From assembly GCF_001050235.1 (NCBI RefSeq), contig NZ_DF967972.1:62001-126000 (forward strand): 64,000 nucleotides of DNA, given 5' to 3'. The notes beneath the pieces were generated by a model. It was not told where the DNA came from, did not search any database, and saw nothing but the letters and a program-made list of their open reading frames with translations. The position numbers and the translations under genes are program-made. The stretch is from Longilinea arvoryzae (lineage in GTDB: Bacteria > Chloroflexota > Anaerolineae > Anaerolineales > Anaerolineaceae). Each line of letters opens with the position of its first letter. Position 1 is the first letter of the stretch. Positions 31,929 to 40,604 of the stretch are shown one piece after another.

Positions 31929-32858
31929 ATGTCTGTATCGACTGTTATTCGCACCCGGGCCCTGTCCCGTTATTTCAGCGCGGTGCACGCCGTGGACCAG
32001 GTCAGCTTTGAGGTCAGCGGCGGCACGGTATTTGGCTTCCTGGGGCCGAATGGCTCCGGGAAAACCACCACCATTCGCCTGCTGTTGGGCCTGCTGGAAC
32101 CCACTTCCGGCCAGGCTGAGGTCCTGGGGCAGGATACGCGAAGCGGCGGAGACGCCATTCGCCAGCGCTGCGGCGCCCTGTTGGAGCATACCGGGTTATA
32201 CGAGCGCCTGAGCGCAGAAGAAAACCTGGATTTCTATGGGCGAGTCTGGCATTTGCCGGCTGCCGATCGTTCGGCCCGCATTCACGAGTTGCTCAGCGGC
32301 CTGGGCCTGTGGGACCGGCGCAAGGAGACCGTTGCCAACTGGAGCCGCGGCATGAAGCAAAAACTGGCCGTGGCGCGCACCCTGCTGCACCGCCCGCAGC
32401 TCATCTTTCTGGACGAACCCACCGCCGGCCTGGACCCGATCGCTGCGGCCGCGCTCCTGGACGACCTGGATCAACTGGTGAAGCAGCAAGGCGTAACGGT
32501 CTTTCTGACCACGCACAACCTGGGCGAAGCCGAAAAGTTATGCGACCGCGTGGCGGTCATTCATCAAGGCAGGCTGCTCAGCATTGGTTCGCCGGATGAG
32601 CTGCGCCTGCGCCAGGGCGGCCGCCGCCTGGAAATCGTCGGGCGCGGCTTCAACGAGACCGCGCTGGCAGCCCTGCGCCAACGCTCCGAAATCAAGGCCG
32701 TCAGCCAGGAAGACCATCACCTGGTGGTGGACCTGTCCGGCGATGTGGACACCGCTCCACTGGTGCAGCTTCTGGTCAGTCTGGGCGTGCAAATCGACGA
32801 AGTGCGCAAGGGCAAAGCCAGCCTGGAAGAGGTATTTTTGGAGCTGGTAAAGGAATAG
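31929..32858 (+). CDS. ABC transporter ATP-binding protein (CcmA/DrrA-like)
   Basis: 309 residues from ATG 31929 (AGGAGG six bases upstream). Walker A GPNGSGKTT at 39-47, signature WSRGMKQ at 138-144, Walker B LIFLDEPTAG at 158-167 and a TTHNLGEAE H-loop are complete. The C-terminal 85 residues resemble the extra domain of export-type ATPases. It pairs with the permease at 32982 and energises export of an unknown substrate. A 7-nt repeat follows its stop at once. Confidence 0.9.
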   Translation: MSVSTVIRTRALSRYFSAVHAVDQVSFEVSGGTVFGFLGPNGSGKTTTIRLLLGLLEPTSGQAEVLGQDTRSGGDAIRQRCGALLEHTGLYERLSAEENLDFYGRVWHLPAADRSARIHELLSGLGLWDRRKETVANWSRGMKQKLAVARTLLHRPQLIFLDEPTAGLDPIAAAALLDDLDQLVKQQGVTVFLTTHNLGEAEKLCDRVAVIHQGRLLSIGSPDELRLRQGGRRLEIVGRGFNETALAALRQRSEIKAVSQEDHHLVVDLSGDVDTAPLVQLLVSLGVQIDEVRKGKASLEEVFLELVKE

Positions 32859-32860
32859 GA

Positions 32861-32902
32861 ACTGAGTTCTGAGTTCTGAGTTCTGAGTTCTGAGTTCTGA
32901 GG
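32861..32902 (+). repeat. 7-nt tandem repeat (GAGTTCT)n
   Basis: Five GAGTTCT units in tandem, beginning two bases after the ABC ATPase stop codon and lying in the 123-bp gap before the permease gene. Confidence 0.85.
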
Positions 32903-32981
32903 AAGAAATTACCAAGTTCCATGATTCTTACCTGATCAACTCAGTACACATTCCTCTTTGACGATTCAATTGGAGTCTCCT

Positions 32982-33719
32982 ATGTTTACAGATATCATCA
33001 CCATCATTCGCAAAGAATGGAAAGAAATGTTCATGATGCGCGGCAGCCTGCGCGGCGGGCTGACCAATCTGCTCATCCAGTTCGGTGTATTCGGCGTGTT
33101 CATCCCCTGGCAGTTTGCCTCCGATTGGTTTAAATCCCCGCTCAATCCATTAATCTGGTCGTGGATGCCGGTTTTCATGGCCACCTGGATGGTGTCGGAT
33201 GCAATCGCCGGCGAACGTGAACGTCATACCCTGGAAACACTGCTGGCCAGCCGGCTGAGCGATCGGGCCATCTACCTGGGCAAATTGAGCGCCGCCATCC
33301 TGTACGGTTTCGGTCTGGCGTTGGTCAACCTGCTGCTGGCGGCGGTCACAGTCAATCTCGTTCACCCCGGCGATGGCCTGCAATTTTATCCGCTGGGATT
33401 CTTCTTCCTCATTCTGGCCTTCGACATGCTGGGTTGCGGCCTGCTGGCCGGGCTGGGTGTGCTGGTCTCGTTGCGCGCTGCCACTGCCCGGCAGGCTTAC
33501 CAGCGCATGAGCATAGTCCTGATGGCAGTGTGGCTCCTGCCGGTGGTCGTGGTGCCGATGCTGCCTGAATCCTGGAAAGCGCCCATGATGGCTGTGTTGA
33601 TGAACGCCAACTACAATGCCATTCTCTTATGGGTCTGCCTGGGGCTGCTGGTTATCGACGGCGCATTGGTGGCGGCCGGCCAGACACGCTTCAAACGCGC
33701 CCGTCTGGTCATTGAATAA
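32982..33719 (+). CDS. ABC-2-type transporter permease
   Basis: 245 residues from ATG 32982 (GGAG six bases upstream). The N-terminus IITIIRKEWKEMFMMRGS is the standard ABC-2 start, followed by about six helices and the cytosolic loop SDAIAGERERHTLETLLASRLSDR typical of ABC-2 permeases. It partners with the upstream ATPase. Confidence 0.87.
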   Translation: MFTDIITIIRKEWKEMFMMRGSLRGGLTNLLIQFGVFGVFIPWQFASDWFKSPLNPLIWSWMPVFMATWMVSDAIAGERERHTLETLLASRLSDRAIYLGKLSAAILYGFGLALVNLLLAAVTVNLVHPGDGLQFYPLGFFFLILAFDMLGCGLLAGLGVLVSLRAATARQAYQRMSIVLMAVWLLPVVVVPMLPESWKAPMMAVLMNANYNAILLWVCLGLLVIDGALVAAGQTRFKRARLVIE

Positions 33720-33736
33720 GGGGTTTCACCTTGAAG

Positions 33737-34037
33737 GATTCACCACAGAGACTCAGATTCCACAGAGAGTTTTGTGAAAAAAGAGAAGATCTCGCCTAAT
33801 TCGGCAAATGATGGGAAAGAATCCCACCAAAGGGTCAGTATTTCCAAGACGAGGAAAGAGAATTTCTTCTCTTCCCTCGTCTTTTTCATTTTTCTTCTCC
33901 GTGTCCGCCTGCACCCGTAGGGTGCCGTGTCTTCGTGGTGAATCCTCTTCATCCAATTCAGCTTTCCCGGATTTACGAGGTTCTTCTTTCTTTTTCCAAA
34001 GATTCTTCTCCGTGTACTCCGTGTCTCCGTGGTGAGT
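33737..34037. repeat. Composite ACACGGAGA-family element invading the epimerase 3' end
   Basis: The left arm at 33744-33772 is on the plus strand (CACCACAGAGACTCAGATTC words). A middle minus-oriented segment at 33896-33950 includes a GCACCC/GGGTGC hairpin. The right arm at 34008-34037 is minus-oriented (CACCACGGAGACACGGAG type). The right arm lies inside the epimerase reading frame. It is the same word family as 12681-12868. Confidence 0.75.
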
Positions 34038-35031
34038 CTTCCTCTTCTTCCCACCGCTTGCGGTACCACGCCACAGCCTCGCTCAACGCCTCGCGCACCG
34101 GGGTATAGCTGAAACCCAGTTCGCGTGCCGCCCGGCTGCCGTCGAAATCGAACCCGTTATAAAGCGTCCAGGCGGCGTCCACCGAAAGTCCCCAGGGCGG
34201 TGGAGTCTGGGTCAGATTGCTGCACAGCGTAAACCAGTACGCCGCCGCGATGACGACAAAATCGGGCAGGCGCATCCACGGCACACGCACCCCGGCCACA
34301 TCACAGATCTCGCGCGCGTAATCCATGCCGTTCAAACGCTCCCCGCCGATCAAATAGCGTTTACCGACCGTGTCAGGTTGTTTCGCGGCCTCGATGGCGG
34401 CTTCAACCACATCCTCGACCGAGGTGTAGGTTTCCACGGAGCGGCGGAAGATGGGCGTGGGCACCCGTCCACGGATCAAATCCTGGATATAAATCCCGGA
34501 CGGTTTGTCATCGCCCGGGCCGAGCACGATGCCGGGGTAGAGCGTCACCACCGGCAGGCCGCGCGTGCGGTACAGCTCCCACACCACCTGATCGCCTTCC
34601 GCTTTCGACCGGCCGTACGTGCTGAACTGGCGCGGTCCGGCCGGCGAATCTTCATCGAAGGGACGCCCGGCCGGTTTGCCGAGCACCGCCACCGTGCTGA
34701 CGTACACCACCTTGGCCACTCCGGCTTCCAGCGCGGCTTCCATGACGCAGCGCGTGCCCTCCACGTTGGTCTGCCAGAATTCCTCCGGCCGCGGATGCCA
34801 CATGGCGTACAGGTTGGCCAGGTGGAAAACCCAATCGCAGCCCCGCATGGCGTCACACAACGTCTCGCGGTCGGTCAGGTCGGCGGTGATGATCTCGGCG
34901 CCCAACGCGCGCAGATTTTCCGTCCGGCTGGTCGAACGCGCCAGGCAGCGCAGTTGGTGGCCTTCCGCGGCCAGGCGCTGCGCCAGATGTGAACCGATGA
35001 AACCGGTTGCTCCGGTGATGAATATCTTCAA
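33973..35031 (-). CDS. NAD(P)-dependent epimerase/reductase, extended SDR family
   Basis: 352 residues from a TTG start with GGGA upstream. The Rossmann GATGFIGSHLAQ (residues 7-18), catalytic YGRSK (Tyr-x3-Lys), and the VSTVAVLG and LYPGIVLGPGD loops mark an extended SDR close to dihydroflavonol-reductase/3-beta-HSD-like proteins. The substrate is unknown. The last 20 or so residues (DSPRRHGVHGEE...) are a translation of an intergenic repeat element and are unlikely to belong to the fold. Confidence 0.87.
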   Translation of the reverse strand: MKIFITGATGFIGSHLAQRLAAEGHQLRCLARSTSRTENLRALGAEIITADLTDRETLCDAMRGCDWVFHLANLYAMWHPRPEEFWQTNVEGTRCVMEAALEAGVAKVVYVSTVAVLGKPAGRPFDEDSPAGPRQFSTYGRSKAEGDQVVWELYRTRGLPVVTLYPGIVLGPGDDKPSGIYIQDLIRGRVPTPIFRRSVETYTSVEDVVEAAIEAAKQPDTVGKRYLIGGERLNGMDYAREICDVAGVRVPWMRLPDFVVIAAAYWFTLCSNLTQTPPPWGLSVDAAWTLYNGFDFDGSRAARELGFSYTPVREALSEAVAWYRKRWEEEEDSPRRHGVHGEESLEKERRTS

Positions 35032-35105
35032 GCGGATTCCCTCGCGTGCAGTGATGGTGTAAAGTCCGGTTTATTTTACCCCGCGCGGGAATGGGAAGGC
35101 TTGAG

Positions 35106-35270
35106 AAAAGTGTAAGGTGGAGAAGAGGTGAGGAGTGAACCGTGATTCGTTATTCGATATTCGCGATGCTTGATTCATGAAACGCCTCACACCGCATGCC
35201 TTACGAATCACGAATCACGACGTGCGAATTACGATTACCGAACCACTCCTCACCCTTCACACTTCACGTC
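35106..35270. repeat. Inverted 7-nt-period repeat element
   Basis: The left arm (35106-35165) reads GGTGAGGAGTGAACCGTGAT then TATTCGA-type 7-nt words. The right arm is the inverse (CACTCCTCACCCTTCAC at 35244-35260, ACGAATC words at 35203-35220). It lies between two minus-strand genes and is non-coding. Confidence 0.7.
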
Positions 35271-35274
35271 TCTT

Positions 35275-35706
35275 CTACGGAAACATCTCCTCCTTGCGCG
35301 GGCGACGACGCAGCAGCAAATAGACGACCGCCAGCATCACGCCCAGGGCAAAGATCAGGAAATGAAAAACCGTCGGGAGCAGAGTACTGGTGTGCATGCT
35401 GAAGCCCAGCATGACCAGCCAGGCCACGCCCAGAAAACCAAAGCCGGTCGGCACCCGATCTTCGAGCTGCGCCTGCCGCCAGCGCGGTGTTGCCAGCAGC
35501 AGCACCCCCGGCGTCAGGCAGGCGATCACCAGAATGAACCACAGCCCGTACCAGCCATCAACCATTATGAAATGATTGCTGCGCGCCTGAAGCATTTGAG
35601 CCGGCAAATCAATGAGCGCCACCAGGAGCAGCGTAATCCCCGCCCCCAGGTAGATCAGCAGGGTCTTCTTCCATTTTTCCAGCTGCTGTTCGAGTGTCTC
35701 GGTCAT
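35275..35706 (-). CDS. Hypothetical four-helix membrane protein, PadR-linked
   Basis: A 143-residue protein with a short helical start (EQQLEKWKKTLLIYLG), four membrane helices and a basic end (LLRRRPRKEEMFP). Its ATG overlaps the stop of the PadR gene (ATGA), so the two are coupled. It is a second example in this window of a PadR gene followed by a small membrane protein. Function unknown. Confidence 0.75.
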   Translation of the reverse strand: MTETLEQQLEKWKKTLLIYLGAGITLLLVALIDLPAQMLQARSNHFIMVDGWYGLWFILVIACLTPGVLLLATPRWRQAQLEDRVPTGFGFLGVAWLVMLGFSMHTSTLLPTVFHFLIFALGVMLAVVYLLLRRRPRKEEMFP

Positions 35707-36086
35707 GATTTCTTCTCCTCTCCATGTCCGTTCTGCATCAGCCTTTGAATGGCGTCGGCCACTGGCGATGTCTGAAAGACAAGCAGGTTGCGCTGGGTGA
35801 AACGAATGAGCAGGTCGCGCCCTTGTGCGGTGAGCGAATAATAGCGCCGGGCCGGGCCCATTTCGGAAGGCTGGCGCTGGCTGGTGATTAATCCGAGCTG
35901 TTCGAAGCGGTTCAGCGCCCGGTACAGGCTGTTATCGTCCGCCGAGATGGTGTTCTGCGACAGCTCGTGGATGAGCGGATTCATCTCGAACGCATAGGTC
36001 GGGCGTTGATCCAGCAGCAGCAGGATCCAAAAGCTAAGCAGCCCTTTTTTATAGGTACCTTCCCAGGTTTCCAGCAAATCGTCCAT
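35703..36086 (-). CDS. PadR family transcriptional regulator
   Basis: A 127-residue winged-helix protein: LLSFWILLLLDQRPTYAFEM, DDNSLYRALNRFEQLGLI and ARRYYSLTAQGRDLL mark the PadR core, with a C-terminal helix. The upstream gap carries an 8-bp perfect inverted repeat over a TATAAT, consistent with autoregulation. Confidence 0.85.
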   Translation of the reverse strand: MDDLLETWEGTYKKGLLSFWILLLLDQRPTYAFEMNPLIHELSQNTISADDNSLYRALNRFEQLGLITSQRQPSEMGPARRYYSLTAQGRDLLIRFTQRNLLVFQTSPVADAIQRLMQNGHGEEKKS

Positions 36087-36118
36087 GAGATTCGGCCCTG
36101 ACTATTGAACCAATTGAG

Positions 36119-36139
36119 TATTATACAAATAGTATAATA
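36119..36139 (-). promoter_or_regulatory. Operator/promoter of the second PadR gene
   Basis: TATTATAC-AAATA-GTATAATA: perfect 8-bp half-sites with a 5-bp spacer. On the minus strand it contains TATAAT, about 35 bases before ATG 36086. Confidence 0.6.
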
Positions 36140-36437
36140 GTAAAAAAGGAAAAAGTCAAGCCCGGGCCGCCTGGAATTCCAAAGATCGTGCCAGACCGGC
36201 ATTTCTTAAACCGACCTGTAAGGTTACAAAACTGCCAATCGATCGATGATGTATTCTTCATCGGTTATGTTGTAAAATAATCGAAATGCGCGTAGGGGGA
36301 AGGAATCGCGCAGCGGCATTATTCCAATAATCCGGATCGCTATTCATCTCCCTCGCCGATCTTCATAACCCGACCGTCTCCATGAAAGTTCAATTTTCAT
36401 GGTCGAATTTATGGTGCTCATATCTGGGGGAACGAGA
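36140..36437 (+). other. Leader region of the cadherin-repeat protein
   Basis: About 300 bp with no gene. TAAAAT near 36273 is a possible -10. A hairpin CCATGAAA-GTTCAA-TTTTCATGG lies at about 36379-36401, just upstream of the SD. No known riboswitch pattern was recognised. Confidence 0.4.
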
Positions 36438-38912
36438 ATGACGAATCCATCCAACTTCAAACTCATTAATCTGGGCCTCACGTTGATCATCGCCCTGGGC
36501 TGTGTTTTCAGCGGGATCACGCCTGTTCAGGCGGCTGCTCAGGGATTGTCGAATACCTATACGCAGAGCTTCGACGGTCTGCGCGCATCGGGCAGCGGCG
36601 CCTGGGTCAATGACAGCACCCTGCCGGGCTGGTATGCCTCCCGCAACCAGATCACGGCCGACAACGGCTCGTCCGGCGCGGGTGGGATGTTCAGCTATGG
36701 TTCGACGGCCTCCGCCGAACGCGCCTTTGGTGCCCTGCCCAAGAAGAACACGGGCGGCACCATCTACAAGGGTCTGCTGCTGCAGAATGACACCCTCAAT
36801 GAGATCACCCGCCTATACGTCGCCTTTACCGGCGAGCAGTGGCGCAACAGCGCCGGCGGGACTCAAATCCTCGCCTTTAGTTATCAGGTCGGCGCCTCGG
36901 CGATCACCAGCCTGACCGCCGGCGCCTGGACCAGCCTGACGAGTCTGGATTTTTCCGCCCCGGTGACCAGTGGAACCGCCGGCGCGTTGAACGGAAACTT
37001 GCCCGCCAACCAGCGCCGGCGGACGGCTCAATTTAGCGTCGCCATTCCGGCCGGTAGCTACATCATGCTGCGCTGGACCGACGCCGACGAACAGGGCGCC
37101 GATCACGGCCTGGCCATCGACGATCTGGTGGTCAGCCGTTACGACCCCCCGCAGGCCGCCGCGGATGCCTATCAGACGTCCGAAGACACCCCGCTGACCA
37201 TCGCAGCGCCCGGTCTGCTCGCCAATGACACCGCCCACCAGGGGCAGCCCCTCAGCGCGGTCCTGGTCGACCAGCCCTCGCACGGCGCCGTGGTTTTGAA
37301 CGCGGACGGCAGTTTCACGTACACCCCAACCGCCGACTGGAATGGCAGCGACAGCTTCACCTACACCGCGAAAGAAGCCGGCCTCGCTTCCGCTCCGGCT
37401 GCCGTCACCCTCACGATCAGCCCGGTGAATGATGCCCCACGGGCTGCGGCCGACGGCGGCACGACCGATGAAGACGTTCCCCTGGTGCAGCCGGCCCCGG
37501 GCGTGCTGGACAATGACAGCGATGCGGACGGCGACGCCCTGACCACCGCCCTGGTCGACGGCCCGTCTCACGGCAGCCTGACGTTGAACTCCGACGGCAG
37601 CTACACCTATACCCCGAACGCCGACTGGAACGGGACAGACAACTTCACATACACCGCATTCGATGGCGTGGTTAACTCCAGCGTCGCCACTGTAACATTG
37701 ACAGTCAACCCAGCGGCGGATGCGCCAAGAACGACCCCGGACAGCTATGATGTCGACGAGGATGCGCTCTTATCGATTGCCGCGCCCGGTCTGCTGGAGA
37801 ATGATACAGACGCGGACGGCGATAATCTCACCGCCGTGTGGGTGTCCGATCCTTTGCATGGTGTTCTCGCACTGAACGCAGATGGCAGTTACACCTACCA
37901 GCCGGATGCGAATTGGAACGGAGATGACAGTTTCACCTACCAGGCCAGCGATGGTTTCTTACTTTCCGCCGTCGAAGCCGTTACCCTACACGTACAACCC
38001 ATCAATGACGCTCCGACGGCTATCGAGGATGGTTATTCGACCCCAGAAGATACGCAATTGAACGTGAATGCGCCCGGTGTGTTGGGTAATGATACAGATC
38101 GGGATGGGGATGGCTTAAGTGCGCACCTTGTTACCGACGCATCCCACGGCGACCTGACCCTGAACGCCGATGGCAGCTTCTCCTACCAGCCAGATTCAGA
38201 CTGGAATGGAGACGACAGCTTCACCTATGCCGCCCACGACGCCGAGAGTACGTCTGGTACGGTCACTGTTGAATTGACCGTCAACCCGGTAAATGATGCC
38301 CCAACGGCGACCGCCGATACCTACAGCCTGGTCGAAAACGGTTCACTGTCCATCCCGGCCAACGGCGTGCTGGCCAACGATATCGATGTGGACGGCGACG
38401 TGCTGACGGCGGTCCTCGACAGTTCCACCTCGCACGGCAGCCTGACGCTCAACACGGACGGCAGCTTCAGCTATACCCCGGCGGCCGATTGGAACGGCAG
38501 CGACAGTTTCACCTATCACGCAAATGACGGCGCGGCGAGTTCCGAAACCGTCACCGTGACGCTGACCGTCGATCCGGACAACACCGCCCCGTATCGGATC
38601 GCCCCGCTGCCCGACCAGAACCATCCGGCGCGCACGCCTTACAGCTTCGACACATCTGCTTATTTTGGCGATAGCGATACCGGTGATGTGCTGACCTTCT
38701 CAGCCCAACTTGTGGACGGCAATCCGCTCCCTCCCTGGCTGAGTTGCAATACCGCCAGCGGGGTTTTGAGCGGTACACCGCCTCTTGCCGCAATTGGTGT
38801 CTACTCCATCCGCGTTACGGCATCCGATGGAAGTGCAACCGTATCGGACGATTTTGATTTGACCGTGGAGGATAATCCATACCGTTTATTCATCCCCATG
38901 GTGCTTCGCTAG
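36438..38912 (+). CDS. Secreted protein with five cadherin-like (tandem-95/Big_9) repeats
   Basis: 824 residues from ATG 36438 (GGGGGA upstream). The order is: a signal peptide ending near QAAAQG; an N-terminal beta domain (about 35-235); five repeats of about 95 residues each beginning D-x-Y/G-x-x-x-E-D and containing GLLANDT, LNADGSFTYTP and WNGSDSFTY motifs (DxDGD calcium-type sites); an Ig-like HYR/putative-Ig domain; and a tail YRLFIPMVLR. It is extracellular, probably adhesive or surface-structural, with calcium-stabilised repeats. No anchor other than the C-terminal tail is seen. Confidence 0.87.
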   Translation: MTNPSNFKLINLGLTLIIALGCVFSGITPVQAAAQGLSNTYTQSFDGLRASGSGAWVNDSTLPGWYASRNQITADNGSSGAGGMFSYGSTASAERAFGALPKKNTGGTIYKGLLLQNDTLNEITRLYVAFTGEQWRNSAGGTQILAFSYQVGASAITSLTAGAWTSLTSLDFSAPVTSGTAGALNGNLPANQRRRTAQFSVAIPAGSYIMLRWTDADEQGADHGLAIDDLVVSRYDPPQAAADAYQTSEDTPLTIAAPGLLANDTAHQGQPLSAVLVDQPSHGAVVLNADGSFTYTPTADWNGSDSFTYTAKEAGLASAPAAVTLTISPVNDAPRAAADGGTTDEDVPLVQPAPGVLDNDSDADGDALTTALVDGPSHGSLTLNSDGSYTYTPNADWNGTDNFTYTAFDGVVNSSVATVTLTVNPAADAPRTTPDSYDVDEDALLSIAAPGLLENDTDADGDNLTAVWVSDPLHGVLALNADGSYTYQPDANWNGDDSFTYQASDGFLLSAVEAVTLHVQPINDAPTAIEDGYSTPEDTQLNVNAPGVLGNDTDRDGDGLSAHLVTDASHGDLTLNADGSFSYQPDSDWNGDDSFTYAAHDAESTSGTVTVELTVNPVNDAPTATADTYSLVENGSLSIPANGVLANDIDVDGDVLTAVLDSSTSHGSLTLNTDGSFSYTPAADWNGSDSFTYHANDGAASSETVTVTLTVDPDNTAPYRIAPLPDQNHPARTPYSFDTSAYFGDSDTGDVLTFSAQLVDGNPLPPWLSCNTASGVLSGTPPLAAIGVYSIRVTASDGSATVSDDFDLTVEDNPYRLFIPMVLR

Positions 38913-38943
38913 TTATTTCGTTCGGGTTGCACGACCCATATTC

Positions 38944-38973
38944 CACAGCGGCGGGGGAACACCCGCCGCTGTG
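38944..38973 (+). terminator. 12-bp GC-rich hairpin terminator
   Basis: CACAGCGGCGGG (38944-38955), 6-nt loop, exact complement (38962-38973), 30 bases after the repeat-protein stop. The following T-run is weak. Confidence 0.7.
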
Positions 38974-38982
38974 ACATTGTTC

Positions 38983-39105
38983 GTAGCCGCGGACCTGCGT
39001 GTCCGCTTCCATCTGTTGCCGTGGACCTGCGTGTCCGCCAACCCGGCTTGACCGCCACAAAGAAAGGATCGGCCTCCGCTTGTAGCCGCGGACCTGCGTG
39101 TCCGC
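38983..39105. repeat. Three copies of a 24-bp hairpin repeat
   Basis: Copies at 38983-39006, 39015-39038 (two changes) and 39082-39105 begin GTAGCCGCGGACCTGCGTGT and end CCGC. Each contains GCGGAC-CTGCGT-GTCCGC, a 6-bp hairpin. They lie in a convergent gap and resemble REP-type elements. Confidence 0.85.
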
Positions 39106-39187
39106 TCTACTCTAAATCACTCCCCGGATATTATTCGGATAAATCGGTTTCTTATTTATTTTCGAAAGAAATTCCGAAAAATCGTTT

Positions 39188-39823
39188 TCAGGCGCTGATC
39201 GAACGGGCTCGCAGCGGCGCAAAACTAAACCGGTGTTGCGGGCAGGGCCCCAGTTCATCCAGAGCGCGCTGGTGGCGCGCAGTGCCGTAGCCTTTGTGAG
39301 CGGCAAAGCCGTAACCCGGAAACTGCACATCCATCTGCACCATGAAAGCATCCCGCGAAGTTTTGGCCAGCACCGAAGCGGCCGCGATGCTGAGCGAACG
39401 CTGGTCGCCGCGCACCAGGGCGGTTTGCGGAATTTTGAGGGCCGGCAGGCGGACTGCGTCGATCAACAGGTGCTCCGGCGCCAACCCGAGTTGCTCGACG
39501 GCGCGCTGCATGGCCAGGCGCGTGGCAGGCAGGATACCCTGCGTGTCGATTTCGTCATTCCCGGCCCAGCCGACGCCCCAGGCGACCGCCACGCCGAGAA
39601 TCTTTTCGGCCCAGAATGTCCGCTGTCTGGGGGTCATCAGCTTGGAATCACGCACACCCGGAAGCTGCGCCAGCAGTTCCTCGCCGCCTGACGGAAGCAC
39701 CACTGCCGCCGCGTACACCGGTCCGGCCCAGGCGCCCCGTCCGGCCTCATCCAGCCCGGCCAGGCGGCATAGTCCGGCCTGCCAGAGGGGTGTTTCGAGG
39801 CTGAGGTCGGGAGAAATGCGCAT
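39188..39823 (-). CDS. rnhB: Ribonuclease HII
   Basis: About 211 residues from ATG 39823; the frame continues to ATG 39889, which would overlap the upstream gene by 44 nt. The catalytic GLDEAGRGAWAGP (Asp-Glu pair), the acidic Asp in LLIDAVRLP, SIAAASVLAKTSRDAFM and GYGTARHQ are RNase HII blocks. It removes RNA or single ribonucleotides from DNA. It sits behind GT2 in a small minus-strand cluster. Confidence 0.92.
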   Translation of the reverse strand: MRISPDLSLETPLWQAGLCRLAGLDEAGRGAWAGPVYAAAVVLPSGGEELLAQLPGVRDSKLMTPRQRTFWAEKILGVAVAWGVGWAGNDEIDTQGILPATRLAMQRAVEQLGLAPEHLLIDAVRLPALKIPQTALVRGDQRSLSIAAASVLAKTSRDAFMVQMDVQFPGYGFAAHKGYGTARHQRALDELGPCPQHRFSFAPLRARSISA

Positions 39824-39845
39824 GGCGGCGGATGAACCTGCAAAG

Positions 39846-40589
39846 TCAGCCGCTGTGCGCTGAATGGTTATAGCGTCCGGCGCGGGCATTCGAGCGAATA
39901 TTCCACAAATCCAGAAACATGCGCAGCGAATCGTGCATCACGCGGATCTTGCTGCCCGGATTGAAATACCAGGGGATGCCCACTTCGACGATCTGATAGC
40001 CACGCCGGCGGGCAATGAACAGCACTTCGACGTCGAACGACCAGCCGGTCATGGTTTGCAGCGGAAAGATTTCGTCGGCAATGTCGCCGCGGAAACATTT
40101 GAAGCCGCACTGCGAATCCCCCAGACCAGGCAGGGCCAGCAAACGAACGATGGCGTTGAACACCCGGCCGGTCAGGTGACGATACTGCGGTTCGCCGTAG
40201 CGCACCGCGCCGGGAGCCTCGCGCGAACCGATGGCGACCTCCGAGCCGGGCAGCGCCGGTGGAATGAAGCGGTTGACTTCGGAAATCGGCATGGAGAGGT
40301 CGGCGTCGGCAAAAAAGCGGTACGTTCCACGCGCCGCCAGCATGCCCGTTTTGACGGCCAATCCCTTGCCGCGCTGCTCCACGCTCAGGACGCGCAGGTA
40401 AGGGATACGCCGCGCGTACTCCTGCGCGGTCGCCAGCGTGCGGTCGCTGCTGCCGTTTTCTACCACCACGATTTCACCGGGGTAAGTCTGTTGATTAATA
40501 AAATCAGCGACCTGCTCAAGCGTTTTGGGCAGTCGCTGCTCTTCGTTATGCGCAGGGATGATAATGGAAAGATAGGGCGAATCGGTCAC
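39846..40589 (-). CDS. Family 2 glycosyltransferase, dolichyl-phosphate glucosyltransferase-like
   Basis: 247 residues from GTG 40589. A GT-A fold with YLSIIIPAHNEEQRLPKTL, VVVENGSSDRT and the metal-binding FADADLSMP. The acceptor-side blocks SQCGFKCFRGDIA and GWSFDVEVLFIARRRGYQIVEV resemble Alg5/DPM-type enzymes that load a sugar on a polyprenyl phosphate. This could supply the GT-C type enzyme at 24268 (inference). Confidence 0.88.
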   Translation of the reverse strand: MTDSPYLSIIIPAHNEEQRLPKTLEQVADFINQQTYPGEIVVVENGSSDRTLATAQEYARRIPYLRVLSVEQRGKGLAVKTGMLAARGTYRFFADADLSMPISEVNRFIPPALPGSEVAIGSREAPGAVRYGEPQYRHLTGRVFNAIVRLLALPGLGDSQCGFKCFRGDIADEIFPLQTMTGWSFDVEVLFIARRRGYQIVEVGIPWYFNPGSKIRVMHDSLRMFLDLWNIRSNARAGRYNHSAHSG

Positions 40590-40604
40590 AAGCGGCTCGC
40601 GTTT

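Noticed and set aside
36240-36437. Riboswitch before the cadherin-repeat gene
   Set aside because: I looked for c-di-GMP, cobalamin and glycine patterns and found only a short simple hairpin.
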